NCBI RefSeq assembly: GCF_037392515.1
Contig: NC_090283.1
Coordinates: forward strand, 40,160,706-40,224,705
Direction of reading: 5' to 3'
Source: Haliotis asinina
Lineage: Eukaryota; Mollusca; Gastropoda; Lepetellida; Haliotidae
Length of the DNA stretch: 64,000 nt
The notes under the pieces: model-generated
Told to the model about the DNA's origin: nothing
The model's input: the letters and a program-made list of their open reading frames with translations, nothing else
Database searches by the model: none
Made by a program: the position numbers and the translations under genes
Shown here: one piece after another, positions 1 to 10,739 of the stretch
Layout of the letters: each line of letters begins with the position of its first letter
Position numbering within the stretch: the first letter of the stretch is position 1

Positions 1-495
1 AATCCCCGGAAAAGACTGCTGCTTGTGTGGGCATTGAAGGGATAAGGCGACCATTCAGTTTACTATGCGGCTTATTCCTTATAAGAATGAAAGGGAGTCG
101 GTTTCCATAAAACCTTGCTTTTCTGCGAACTGTGGATATTTTTGACTATGCGATATGATATCACGAATGCGTCACGTTGTATGTTTCAGTGTCCCTGTGC
201 TGGTATTTACTAATATTTACTACTATTTACTATGATAAAATCAGCTGCAGGATACGATTGTATCATTGCTCCATTTACAAATGTCTACATCCGACCCTTG
301 TGATGCGTTAAATCCTTAATGCACCATTTAAGTTAGGAAATGACATCATTAAGACGGTTTTACCAAACACTGGTTAGCGTATCATTATCTATTGACGTCA
401 TAATCTAAATAGTTTCATTAAATTCGGGTGTGTTAACATGGACCTACAAGAGGTATATACGACCACGAGAGAGGGGAGGGAGGGAGAGAGAGAGG

Positions 496-530
<35 letters not shown>

Positions 531-840
531 AATGACTAATTTCCGGCGTAAACTACTGTCGTAAATGTGTTAACGTGGACACACATGGTATGACCTCGTT
601 TTGATTTCGGAATACAGATTTTATCCCACACGAATGTTTTCTCAAAATCTAGTTACCCGATAGAATATCCTGTACACCTATTGTGATTCCATCTCTTGGG
701 TAGCTAAAAGATTGTAGAGATTGCAGTTAGTTCATAAATTTAGATAACTAAGCTGGTTCGGTAAATGTTAAAACTGACAGCATTTATTTTGCTCATGCTC
801 TTTCATTTTTGCCTTTGTGTTGTCTGATTTGTTATACATA
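1..840. other. No gene seen; AG microsatellite
   Basis: I see no supported coding sequence here. The only structure is a purine-rich (AG)n/(GGGA)n tract at about 471-529. The rest is AT-rich unique-looking DNA. Confidence 0.6.
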
Positions 841-945
841 GTGAGTGCGTGAGTTTTGTTTTACGCCGCACTCAGCAATATTCCAGGTATATGGCGGCGG
901 TCTGTAAATAATCGAGTCTGGACTAGACAATCCAGTCATCAACAA
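841..945 (-). repeat. Truncated copy of the GGCGTAAAAC-tail dispersed repeat
   Basis: The stretch carries the repeat's diagnostic pieces: a GTGAGTG start, ACGCCGCACTCAGC, AATATTCCAG, GGCGGCGGTCTGTAAATAATCG and a GACAATCCAGT block. Other copies lie at 19.7, 34.5, 46.9, 55.4 and 60.1 kb. Strand is given so that the CACTCACTCAC tail is the 3' end. This copy stops after about 105 bp. Confidence 0.75.
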
Positions 946-1455
946 CATGAGCTGTCACAGTACCTTTGAGCTGTCAGGTTGTAATGACGCAGGCAGTAAT
1001 GAACAGTATATTGCTCAATCAGAAAATATGAGAGCCCGGGTTCGTGTCCATAAACAACAAATAAAGTCACCTGAAACCCGATGTATCCCACTGAATTAGC
1101 ATCTAGATGTCTATGCCAAAGGAAAGGATATTAAATTCATAACGTTTCCTTTTTTATTAAGTTAAAAATTCAGACAAACTAAAACGAATTTTAGAAGAAA
1201 ACTACTTCATAGATAAGTTCAAACCAAAGTAAAACCACTGTAAGCTTTGAACTTGTCCCTCTACTGTGACGTCATAATGTATATGTAATGAAGTCATACT
1301 GTAACGGCTACAATCTCTCTGAAGATACAGGTTTGAAATACAAGCATTGTTTGTAATTATGACTTAACACCTGTAATGTTGTTGGGTTTTTTGTTTTGTT
1401 TCTTTTTATATTTTGTACGTACCTACCTCCGTTCCTACCTACCCACCTACCTGAA

Positions 1456-1770
1456 TATACATACATACATACATACATACATACATACATACATACATAC
1501 ATACATACATACATACATACATACATACATACATACATACATACATACATACATACATACATACCGAATGTTAAATGTATAGAGGAAATATCTCATACGC
1601 ACATACGCACATGTGCGCACACAGATAGATAGAGAGATGTCTAGATACGCACATAGATGCATACATAGATATATATATATATACATACATACATAGATAG
1701 ATACATAGATATATAGATACATACATACATAGATACATACATAGATACATAGGTACATACATACATACAT
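1456..1770. repeat. CATA microsatellite, two blocks
   Basis: A near-perfect (CATA)n run covers about 1456-1563. A degenerate CATA/GATA run covers about 1640-1770. Open frames across it encode only YIHT or MYVC repeats and are not genes. Confidence 0.9.
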
Positions 1771-1936
1771 CCGATGATGGGAGACTGCCTTGTCCAGTAC
1801 AGGGCACGAACAGGCCGTTTTATGCAGCCAAATAAGTCCAGAAGGACATTGGACGGTATTTTATTAAGAAGAGGGCATTTTCACATTTTTGAGGGTTATT
1901 AACTTGCTCAGCGTAACATGGTTAAGCCTTCTAAGT

Positions 1937-1963
1937 GGAGACGTCGAGTCCAACCCCGGCCCG
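1937..1963 (+). other. 2A-like ribosome-skipping motif GDVESNPGP
   Basis: The codons read GDVESNPGP, an exact fit to the D-x-E-x-N-P-G-P consensus, preceded by the hydrophobic run VTWLSLL. In known 2A sequences the ribosome skips the glycine-proline bond, here between 1960 and 1961. Such motifs are known at the N-terminus of LINE proteins in sea urchins and molluscs. In this copy no ATG is seen close upstream in frame, so the copy may be dead or start elsewhere. Confidence 0.8.
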
Positions 1964-2810
1964 ACCACCCGACTACAACAGGTACAGCACACTCTAGCAG
2001 TAGGTGACAGTGGCAATGCTGAACTTGCGACTAGGGACAGTGAGGCTATCTTGATATTAAGAGAACTGAAAAATGATGTGAAAATTATGAGCGAGAACTG
2101 TAAAGAGCTAAATGTAAGGGTTGACAAGATGGCGTCCAATCTGCACGTGATCTGAACGTGAGTCCCTCGTGCAAACAAACCTGCAGTTACAACGAACACT
2201 CTCGAAAATGGAAGAAAAGTTGGAAGATCTGGAGTGCCGAAATAGAAGAAATAACTTGCCGTTTCATGGAATAGAGGTAGAGAAAGATGAAACTCTGCAC
2301 AAAAAGTGAAAATAAAGTAAGGGACATGATTCGAGACAAACTGGATACGGTAAATACAGACTGAGGATATCATTATCGAAAGGGCCCATAGGCTCAATCC
2401 CAAAAAGAGAAATAACGATATCATCGTCAAATTTCTTCTGTCGAGAAACAAGAGTGACATTTTCATGCGGAGCCGTGAAAAGGTCAATTCAGATTCTAAT
2501 TTAAGGGTAACGGGGGATTTTCGGCAAAAGATAAGGGAGAATAGAAGTGCCCTCTCGGAGATGTTTGTGCAGGCCCGGAATTCGGGGAAAAGACCGAAAA
2601 TGAGCATCAACAGGCTGATTATTGATAGGGAGGTCCACTTCTATGATCGGAAACGGAAGAAGATTGTCAAGTTCAACGAGCGTGACAATGTGACAACCAC
2701 TGTGCATAAGCACTGTGGGTTTTTTTTCCGGTGTTGGACCAGGTTCTACTTCTCCGCACCCATGGGAGGTAACTCTGATTCTTGCAAGTGTAAACATGTG
2801 AGAAGGCTCA
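1964..2810 (+). pseudogene. LINE ORF1 protein, broken
   Basis: After the 2A motif the frame continues to a stop at about 2153, with heptad-like residues (LRELKNDVKIMSENCKELN) suggesting a coiled coil. Translation of 2200-2460 in shifting frames gives ECRNRRNNLPFHGIE and IIIERAHRLNPKKRNND, which resemble the RRM-like middle of L1-type ORF1 proteins. The frame reopens from 2465 with the C-terminal domain. Several small indels break the reading frame, so the protein is not expressed as one piece. ORF1 proteins of this type bind element RNA. Confidence 0.6.
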
Positions 2811-2832
2811 AATTACATCCTGTCATGGAATA

Positions 2833-2837
2833 TTGAA
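2833..2837. other. Target-site duplication TTGAA, left
   Basis: The five bases TTGAA precede the CAGAGTC terminus and are repeated at 9128-9132 after the other terminus. Removing one copy plus the insert restores the LINE endonuclease frame as SWNIEGLRKYD, the expected motif for this domain. Confidence 0.75.
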
Positions 2838-2908
2838 CAGAGTCAGGGCACCACTACAAACAAGGATAATGGGTCATTCCGGTGATTATCCCTAATCTTA
2901 GGGATGGA

Positions 2909-3349
2909 ACGAGCTCGCTATGGGCATAAAAACGCGCGTTTTCCACTACACGGGCGAGCAATGTACAGTTTGCATCACCTTACAACAGCTAGTTATGCAA
3001 ACACCGGGAATTTACCGCATTTTGGTCGACTGGTCCGAAGTAAATATGACCTGCCTCGCCATTTTGCGCAATTATGCCCGTCAACATGCTTAGTTAATGT
3101 TTGTATGTACATTTATGTCACTCACCTAGGGGAACGATCTTTCCCCTCTGCACCCAAACCGGAACTGCCACTTGATTGGCACACAAACTTCCGCAAGGGG
3201 ACGTAATGCGATGTAGGGGTCGGAAACCGTGAAATAGCTATGGTGTGCTCTCAGGACCATTTCCACATTGTGAAAATCGCATACATGACAGAACACAGTA
3301 CAGCAGTTGGAAAGGAACTTTCAATCATGAAAACAAGTACACATGCATT
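2909..3349 (+). repeat. Left inverted arm
   Basis: This arm matches 8625-9103 in inverted orientation. The inner 200 bp (from about 3150) are nearly identical, while the outer part has drifted and carries small indels. The same frame is open in both arms (HFGRLVR.KY.LPRH), with mostly conservative changes, which could be coding or chance. Confidence 0.8.
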
Positions 3350-3650
3350 CAAAATAAACGTAACTGATAAATGTAAATTGTGATACATGTAATTAACAAA
3401 AGAAAAATTAGTGACACGTCTGTGTATTATCTTCTTGTTACAGCTGCAACAACAGGAAGTGCAGTTGCAGCCGTCATGACCTTTTTGCACAAAATAAATA
3501 TTAATCGTTCAGTGTTTCTACAATTTCCTCAAAGAAACGGGTCAAGCCCATCCATGACACACATTTAAAATTGGGCTACCTAAAAGTAAAATCAACGTAT
3601 ATATGCACATCCTGCATAGCTTATATGAAGGAACATTTCATCCAACCACA

Positions 3651-4735
3651 ATTATCACCCACCAGAAGACATCGCCATTGAGACAATTAATACAGCAACT
3701 GACAATGACAGGCTCAGTGAAGAACAAATAAACAATCTGTGCGAGTTAGTGGGGAAACTTGCGAGGAACGGCATACAAACAGACATCACAGAGATATGTA
3801 GGCATTACCAAAGGGATGTTTTTTCATCATAATTATGCGTTGACACCGTGACTAAAAGAAAGACATTCACTGTTGCTAGAATTTCTTACAGCGTTTGCTA
3901 ATGTCAATGTGAATGCATTGGATAATGAAGAATCTGACAAGTCCTTGCGCGTACTGTGTACAGTCGTTGATCACATGTACTTTCTTGTGTCACCCAGCAT
4001 AGTCACGCCATTGGCCTTCGTTTCAAACATGTTTCCCTACTTTATCTCAGGCAACGAAAGTGCACATCAACTCCATCACAGTACAAGTCCTTGTGGCACT
4101 TACACGACTATACGGAAATGGATAGAGAGAGGAACTAACGTCCCCAATAGATTGTCCACTGAAGGCAGTGTTTGTATTTACTTTGATAATAACCAGGTCC
4201 TACAGAAAAGGTAGAGGGTTGTACTTAGCTTCAAGCTTCAAAATGCAGTATCATGACCCATGCCATTGCCATACAAAACCCGCACAACAACATTCACCCT
4301 TTTACTGGCTCTACACAGTGTCTGATGCTAACTGCACTACTGAATTAAATGATATGAGTTCAGCATGTGAACAACACCTGTGGCAATACACTAATGTTTT
4401 CATCCAGTCTGAGATAAAACATGTTCTGCAGACATTGTCGCAACCAAACCCGGATGAAACCATGAGTGACAGTATTGCTAAGGGTGAAGTTGAGGTCATT
4501 GATCTAGGGGGTTTTAAGACCACGTCTGATCCATATTGTCTTGTCGACTCTCACCATCCACAATTTCCGCCTACCACAACACTCACGGATAACAGCACTA
4601 GGTCATCAAGCAGGGTTGGGGCAGGGAAGACAGTGGATAGGTTGTGATGGCACTCCCTACAACCACGTTGCCCGGATGATTGAGGACTGGTATTCCTGTG
4701 GTGAATGTGGACAGGAGTTCCGCAGCGAGGTACCG
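3651..4735 (+). pseudogene. Unrecognised transposon-type protein, frame-broken
   Basis: Three frames in succession give protein-like sequence. First comes an acidic N-terminal piece with SEEQINNLCELVGKLARNG, ending at a stop near 3831. Next is a piece from about 3873 with VSNMFPYFISGNES and ending FDNNQVLQKR (4214). Then come frames through 4647 and 4735 with IAKGEVEVIDLGGF and CDGTPYNHVARMIEDW followed by CGECGQEF, a C-x2-C pair. The FDNNQ and CDGTPY aspartates could be part of a nuclease-like fold, but that is speculation. I recall similar motifs in uncharacterised invertebrate proteins but cannot name the family. It is likely the decayed transposase or an accessory gene of the surrounding element. 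Confidence 0.45.
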
Positions 4736-4865
4736 AGGTACTGTCGTCGAGTGGACATACAAGCAAAGGGGAAGGAGGTACTGTCGTCGAGTGGACATAC
4801 AAGCAAAGGGGAAGAAGGTACTGTCGTCGAGTGGACGGACATACAAGCAAAGGGGAAGGGGGTGA
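4735..4865 (+). repeat. 40-bp tandem repeat, about 3 copies
   Basis: The unit starting CTGTCGTCGAGTGGACATAC recurs at 4741, 4781 and 4821 with a period of exactly 40 bp. The third copy has a 4-bp insertion. It follows directly on the CDGTPY-containing frame and may be a decayed C-terminal expansion. Confidence 0.85.
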
Positions 4866-5519
4866 CTTTATCCTTGAAGGTCGGAATCTTAAAGTGAAGA
4901 CATGGGCGTTACAACGGAGCACACGTGGCTAAGGAGCTGTCGTAATCTCGACAGGGTGGAAAAGGTAAATATCAAATTGAATGTAAAATAATACATAGAT
5001 AATACATACATAATAATAATAATAGGATATTCAAATCCTATGCAATATATTGAATCAGTAAATTCGGCCACCACACATACTGTTATGGCAGGTTATAACT
5101 CACCAATTCTTTTTGTTTTAATTCTTTGTGATTAGCCTTGATTATAACTATGTTATTATGACAAAGCGTTACCCTAAGTGGTGTAGAGGGAAAGGTGTAT
5201 CAAATGAAGTGGGTCGATTCCCGCTCAGGCGTTATTATTTCTTTTTTATTATGTTATATACATTACGTTGATGTTTTACTGCAATAAAGGACAGACATAT
5301 GCATATTGTTTCCGAGGTGGTTTTTTTTGCTGATGATGGCTTTGTTATGGGATGATTGTGATCAGGATAGTAGTACGATATGTATTTCAGATGGATGATG
5401 CGTTTAACATGAATGTCAAGACATGTCAAATGCACCTAGTATTCACAGCTACTGTTTTGGTGTTGGCATCCAAACCAAAAATTGGCTTTTGTGGTGATCA
5501 GCATTGCTGTCGTATGTTA

Positions 5520-6761
5520 CGAGGGGAAGTCAATAAGTTCATAGAAGTGGGTGCTGATATATCCTTGGTGATGTTGTCATTGGTGTCATTATTGAGTTGA
5601 TTCATCTGTGACTCTGTATACTGATACCCAACCTTCCTCGAGCATTTACTTGAGAGTTAGAGCCTTTAAAAGACGATTACCCTGCACAAATCATGGAAAC
5701 CTCCAAAACTGAGTTTCGTGCAGTTATCAAGTTTCTCACTAAAGAAGGTGTGAATGCAACCGAAATCCACAAACGCATGATCTATGTGTATGGCGAGGAA
5801 GCCCCTCAATATTCCACTGTGGCAAAATGGTCAGCTGAGTTTAAGCGAGGTCGCAGCTCCTTGGAAGATGACCCACGGCCAGGAAGACCTTCTGAAGCCA
5901 TTACAGAAGATACAATTGCCCGGATCCAACGGCATTTCACATGGAAGTGTTTGCACAGTGATCCATGAACACCTGCACATGTCCAAGGTATCCGCAAGAT
6001 GGGTCCCTCGTAACCTAAATGCACATGATCGTCACCAGAGAGTTGAATCCAGTCGTGAGCTGTTGGACATCTACAACGCTGATCCTGATAACTTTCATGC
6101 TCGTCTGGTTACTGGGGATGAAACCCGGATTCATCACTGGGATCCCGAAACCAAACAAGAATCCATGCAGTGGAAGCACAAGCATTCTCCTGCACCCAAG
6201 AAGTTCAAAACACAACCTTCTGCTGGCAAGATCATGGCAACCGTTTTCTGGGATTCAAAGGGTGTGATTCTCATAGACTATAAACCACCTAAAACTACGA
6301 TCACAGGGGCTCACTATGCTGACTTGTTGAAAAGATTGAGAGCGGCCATCAAAGAGAAGAGGCGTGGGAAGTTGACAGCTGGAGTCATGCTTCTCCACGA
6401 CAATGCACCAGTCCACAAGAGCCGTGTTGCACAAGCTTCTCTTCAACAATGTGGCTTCGAACAACTAAACCATCCCCCATACAGTCCAGATCTGGCCCCC
6501 AGCGACTACTATCTGTTTCGCAATTTGAAATCTCACTTGCGTGGAACAAGATTTGCCAATGATGATGACCTCAAGGCAACAACAGAGGCGTGGCTGAGGG
6601 ACCAATCTGAAGACTTCTATTTCAAGGGCATAGACAGTCTCAAAGACAAATGGGCAAAATGCATCGAGGTTCAGGGAGACTATATTGAAAAATAAAACCA
6701 ATATCACAACCATTGTGTTCTGTTTTATATCGAGTTCTATGAACATATTGACTTCCCCTCG
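5520..6761 (+). mobile_element. mariner element (1242 bp), flanked by TA
   Basis: Terminal inverted repeats of about 27 bp with one mismatch (CGAGGGGAAGTCAATAAG... left, CGAGGGGAAGTCAATATG... right on the complement) are flanked by TA at 5518-5519 and 6762-6763, the target duplication typical of Tc1/mariner. The length is normal for the family. Sharp ends and few frame lesions suggest a younger insertion than its host element. It sits inside the 2838-9127 element. Confidence 0.95.
5693..6695 (+). pseudogene. mariner transposase with internal deletion
   Basis: The N-terminal paired-like HTH region is open from 5693 (METSKTEFRAV) to IARIQR near 5930, where the frame shifts. The catalytic part continues to a TAA at 6693-6695. 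The DDD triad is visible: TGDET, HDNAPVH and SPDLAPSDYY, with exactly 34 residues between the second and third aspartates, as in DD34D mariners. The linker WVPRNL is also present. At the break the second helix-turn-helix seems to lack about 20 residues, so this looks like a deletion plus frameshift rather than a single-base error. The encoded enzyme would cut and paste the element in the nucleus; this copy is very likely inactive. Confidence 0.9.
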
Positions 6762-6763
6762 TA

Positions 6764-7016
6764 TCTTGCACTGGCGACAGTTATCCTTCTCGCTTGACGT
6801 TTGCGTGTGGGTCCTTTTCCGTTGTGTCATGTGACAAGTGCCAGTAGTATCCTGATTAGGAGACATGGTTGTGCTAGTGCTGGTGCTAGTGCTAGTGCTA
6901 CTGCTGGACTGAGCAGAACTGGTGCTACTGTTACTGGTACTAGTGGTTGTGGTGCTGATGCAGTGTCTATTAGCAGTGGCGCCGGTGGTAGTGGGTATGG
7001 TCTCATTAGTAGACAT
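6764..7016 (-). CDS. Thr/Ser-rich frame cut by the mariner, function unknown
   Basis: On the - strand an open frame from 7016 encodes a low-complexity Thr/Ser-rich segment followed by KDNCRQCKI, where the mariner right end interrupts it. Joining the flanks across the mariner and one TA continues the frame as TYDSNADHHKSQFLVW and then a stop, so the mariner may have landed in a short cysteine-containing coding region. It belongs to the 6.3-kb element. No family is recognised, and low-complexity bias could explain the open frame. Confidence 0.3.
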
Positions 7017-7448
7017 TGGGCGGGGTTTAACAGTTTCAGCTGTAGTTATTGTAGTGATTAAATGGGGTTTTAGTCCTAGTCGAACACTTGCTGACTGAGG
7101 TAGTTTCAGTGGGTGTCATTAGACTTTGAGGTGGCGGTGGCATTGTTAGTATGTTTGTTTTTGTTGTCATTGCTTCCTGAAAGTAAATAACAGAAATTTA
7201 ACAGAAAACACATAACAATATTCTTATTGTCCTAATCATTTAGGTATGTACAGTTTCCTTATATCGTAAACATCTGACATACACACGGGGTAATAATTTC
7301 CGGTGCAGAACTCTACTGGGGCATTTCCATCAGATGTTTCGAATATCACGTTCGCTCTCACTTCCGTCTGGATGTATATTTCCGGCAACTGGTTAATTAT
7401 GAGGAGATATATTATATGCAAAATGATATGTACATGTATTCTTTACAG

Positions 7449-7616
7449 ATCAGGAGCAAGGTCCTGCGACATGGTGCGTGAGGATGTCGTTTCCACCACT
7501 GACGACACCACTGACGAAATGGCGGGTTTCCGGCAAACCGGTTTGGATCTCACTCATTTAGATCCTGTGATGGACAGTTGCGTAGCACACTGTCCGCTAA
7601 ATCGTCAAACTTATCG
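7449..7616 (+). CDS. Candidate exon inside the 6.3-kb element
   Basis: The segment follows a TTCTTTACAG acceptor and ends at a CG|GTATGT donor. Only one frame is open (GARSCDMVREDVVSTTDDTT...). Its end phase does not fit the start of the next candidate exon at 7867, so an exon boundary is wrong, an exon is missing or the gene is decayed. No domain is recognised. Confidence 0.35.
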
Positions 7617-7866
7617 GTATGTCATGCAACGCAGTTGTTCTTTATGTGTATGTTGTCATCAGAAGAGAGTGCCAATTGTATTTTCACTAGCATGTTATAT
7701 TCTATCAGTAAACATATTGCCACCATCCCATGGTCATGCTGACAACGTCATCGCCCTCACGTCAACGTTACTATGTCAATATTAATTTCTGTATTGATCA
7801 TATCAAAAGATCACACATTCATTTTTTTTATTATGTTGTATTCATTCATGATTAGATGCAGCGCAG

Positions 7867-8216
7867 GTGAGGGCCTCTGCTAAAAGGAAACGCCTTGCCC
7901 TGCTGGTTGTTCTACCGGAGGACAGAACCAGTTATGATCAGCCCCAGCGGAGGACTGCTGCAGAGCTGTCCACCATGGTGTCAGTGAGACTGGCCATGAT
8001 ATCGGTATGTATATCTCACCAGTTCATTATGACTATTTTTCTCATCGCATGACTGTTGTCACACTCCGCAATGTGTGACCATACAATGGTCAGTTCATGG
8101 AATGTTTCCAGGTTGAAAACGCACTGCGAGAAAAATGGTCAGAGGTTGCCAAAAGAGGCAGTAAGGCGGACATTTTACAGTTTGGGCTGCAACTCCAAGA
8201 GATAGAGACCAATGAG
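7867..8216 (+). CDS. Two phase-compatible candidate exons (7867-8004, 8112-8216)
   Basis: The first exon follows a CAG and ends at ATCG|GTATGT (46 codons, phase 0). The second follows TTTCCAG and ends at AATGAG|GTAATA (35 codons, phase 0). Joined, they read through ELSTMVSVRLAMIS into VENALREKWSEVAKRGSKAD, an acidic, helical-looking sequence. Matching phases and good splice sites support a real spliced gene carried by the element. Function is unknown. Confidence 0.4.
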
Positions 8217-8624
8217 GTAATATCCTCTGATGCGTATACATTGACATACACGATTGTCATTACCTACCTAATCATGGTCATTCTTTTTTGGGAAAAGGTT
8301 TTGTATTTTCTTTGGGCGTCTGACAGGTACCGTATCTGTCTCGTTCCAGTTGGGTGTGGGCCAGTTGTTTCATATGGTGTTTCTTCAACACCAGCCAGTC
8401 CATTTCATGTGTGTTTTTTTGTCCCTTGGATCCTATGTAACAACTCAATTATCTTATTCCACATTTTAAATGCTACCTTTTTTATTTTTATTTTAAAACA
8501 CAAATGCTATTTGCACACACAATTGTTGACATTTGTTGTTACATTAATGATCTTGATAAAAGGTGTTTTATGGTGTATTTGGGCTTCCATAGATTCTGCC
8601 GACATCGAGGGGTAACTCATATAT

Positions 8625-9103
8625 AATGCATGTGTACTTGTTTTCATGATTGAAAGTTCCTTTCCAACTGTTGTACTGTGTTCTGTCATGTATGCGATTT
8701 TCACAATGTGGAAATGGTCCTGAGAGCACACCATAGCTATTTCACGGTTTCCGACCCCTACATCGCATTACGTCCCCTTGCGGAAGTTTGTGCGCCAATC
8801 AAGTGGCAGTTCCAGTTTGTATGCAGAGGGGAACATCGTTCCACAAGGTGAGCGACGTAAATGTACATTAAAAGAAAACATTTACTAAGCATGTTAACGG
8901 GCATAACTGCACTAAATGGCGAGGCAGGCCATATTTCTTTCGGACTAGCCGGCCAAAATGCGGAAAATTAACGGTTTTGTTGCATACGTAGCTGTTGTAA
9001 GGAACGCACGTGATGCAAACTGTGCACATACCATTGTCCGCCAGTGTAGTGGAAGACCGCGAGCGAGCGCAACGCCCATTTGTATGCCAATAGCGGGCTC
9101 GTT
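8625..9103 (-). repeat. Right inverted arm
   Basis: This is the inverted counterpart of 2909-3349. It is about 40 bp longer because of small insertions in the outer part. The near-identical inner block includes the frame starting MVCSQDHFHIVKIAYMTEHS in both arms. Confidence 0.8.
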
Positions 9104-9132
9104 GTTTGTTGGGGTGTCCCGAACCTGTTGAA

Positions 9133-9944
9133 GGACTGAGGAAATATGATTCTTCGTGTTCAAAGGTAAAGGAGTATTGCCGACAGTTTGATATTATTTC
9201 GTTTTGTGAATCGTTTACTAGATCAGCTGGTGACTTCACTAACGTTCTCAATCGATTTCAAATTTACAATAGCGTGCGACCCAAACATAAGCATTTTGAG
9301 TGCTATAGTGGTGGTGTCAGCGTTTTCATTAAGAAATGGCTTGGTACTGCCGTTTTTTTAATCGAATATATGATCGGTTCCAAAATACCGATGTTATGTT
9401 GGCTACGTCGATGTTTGCTTATGATTTTATCATTATCTTGATATTCACGCATTTGTCACCTGTAGCTTCTTCTCTATATATTGATTCAGATAAAGATGGT
9501 ATGACAGATCTGGAACAATATCTATTAACAATAGTAACAGATTATCCGGATCAGAGAATATTTCTTGTTGGTGATCTCAATGCCAGAGTGAAGGATTTCC
9601 ATGATGATATTCCAGCTGATAATATTAGCTTCATTAGTAGAGACGTGTTTAATTTGCTTCGAAATAGTAAAGACAATGTTTATAACAATTACGGTAAGCA
9701 GTTAGCTGATATTTCTCGTTCCCTTGGAATACATGGAATATAGTTGCATAATGACAAACAGGGAGAATTTACATGTTTCACATATAAGGGTCAAAGTGTC
9801 ATAGACTATATGATTGCATCTGATTTGTGTACATGGATCTCAAATTTTGGAGTCTCAGTGAGGGATGAAAGTAACCACTTCCCATTGTATTGTTCATTAA
9901 CATTGCCAGCATCTGGATGTGTTCCTAATTTAGCAAGGACTTAG
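9133..9944 (+). pseudogene. LINE endonuclease domain, broken
   Basis: The frame from the junction gives GLRKYDSSC, then QFDIISFCESFT (the E-containing motif), SGGVSVFIKKW, and after a frameshift near 9345 FTHLSPVASSLY, VGDLNARVKDF (D-x-N motif), a TAG at about 9741, then GQSVIDYMIASD and ESNHFPLYC (the SDH-like histidine). This order is that of APE-type endonucleases that nick target DNA for target-primed reverse transcription. One frameshift and one stop are visible. Confidence 0.8.
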
Positions 9945-10739
9945 TCTACCAACAGCAACTATCCCTTGTCACAGAGCGCTGAAGATAAAATATGACCAGT
10001 AAATGGGCTAGGTATAGATGGAATAAGGAAACTATAGTGAATTGTTTAGACAGTAATTTGTTTCGTGATTATCACATGAGACACTTTGTACAAGTATTGC
10101 AGAAAATGTGGATGATGCAGTAACTAGTTAAACTGGACTATATTAGTCAGCTGCTGACCATGCTGAAGTCATTTATAGAACCCATAGATTTGTCTCAAAA
10201 CAGCAACTGTATGCAAAAGAATAAGAGATGAAGACTGGGTAAAACATTTTTCATGTTTGCTGAAAGTAGATGGGTTAAGGGTTAAGTTCCTTAGAGGTAC
10301 ATGACTGTAAAATGTCTGATCCAGACAGTAGCTCAGTTGAATTTTGACCCGTTTTAAACGCACCTATATCACAGAGTCTCTCTTCACATATTGATAATCC
10401 TGGTAAAATTAAATCACCAGGACCAGTTGCTTTAGCAGTCGAGTTCTTACAAGATAGCAAGTGTTACATCTTAACATTATTGACAAAGCTGTTTAATAAG
10501 ATCTTAGTTCTGGGGTGATCACACTAAGAATGGGGTAAAACGGTGTATCGATAGGTGTATCATGTAAGAAGTTCTGTTCGGTGATGAACTCTAGGCTTAA
10601 GCAGCGGTGTGATGACCAAAGTCTTTGCAGGCACGTTTTAGGGAAAATTATTCAACGATTGATAACATTTTTGCTTTGCATTCTATTTGTCAGAAACATT
10701 CGTCAAGAAAAGCTGGTAGGTTTTATTGTCTTTTTGTTG

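Larger units (their letters stand above)
1786..2837 (+). mobile_element. LINE, 5' part (ORF1 and start of ORF2)
   Basis: This is the left half of a decayed non-LTR retrotransposon that resumes at 9128. It holds a 2A-like motif, an ORF1 protein with a coiled-coil and L1-ORF1-like middle, and the first codons of the ORF2 endonuclease, where the motif SWNIE is cut by the element at 2838. The left boundary is approximate: the sequence changes from microsatellite to element-like around 1786. The clade is probably CR1-like, judged from the 2A motif and the C-terminal zinc-binding region in the right half. Confidence 0.7.
2838..9127. mobile_element. 6290-bp DNA transposon-like insert, unclassified
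   Basis: The segment interrupts a LINE endonuclease and is flanked by 5-bp TTGAA duplications. Its ends are imperfect inverted repeats: left CAGAGTCAGGGCACCACTAC, right (reverse complement) CAGGTTCGGGACACCCC, both followed by ACAAACAA. Just inside are arms of about 440-480 bp in inverted orientation (2909-3349 and 8625-9103). The interior holds a broken + strand gene with FDNNQ and CDGTPY motifs, a 40-bp tandem repeat, a nested mariner, a Thr/Ser-rich - strand frame and spliced-looking + strand exons. CAG termini with 5-bp duplications recall the hAT5 group, but I recognise no hAT transposase domain, so the superfamily is open. Confidence 0.65.

Noticed and set aside
1376-1807. Open frames encoding YIHT or MYVC repeats on both strands
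   Set aside because: They are translations of a CATA microsatellite and have no other content.
2501-2797. - strand frame with GCGEVEPGP, reminiscent of a second 2A motif
   Set aside because: It lacks the strict DxExNPGP pattern and lies antisense to the LINE ORF1/ORF2 junction, so it is probably chance.
3873-4740. CRISPR, phage or bacterial origin for the unrecognised genes
   Set aside because: Introns, SINEs, LINEs and microsatellites throughout show a eukaryotic genome. No spaced short repeats of CRISPR type exist.
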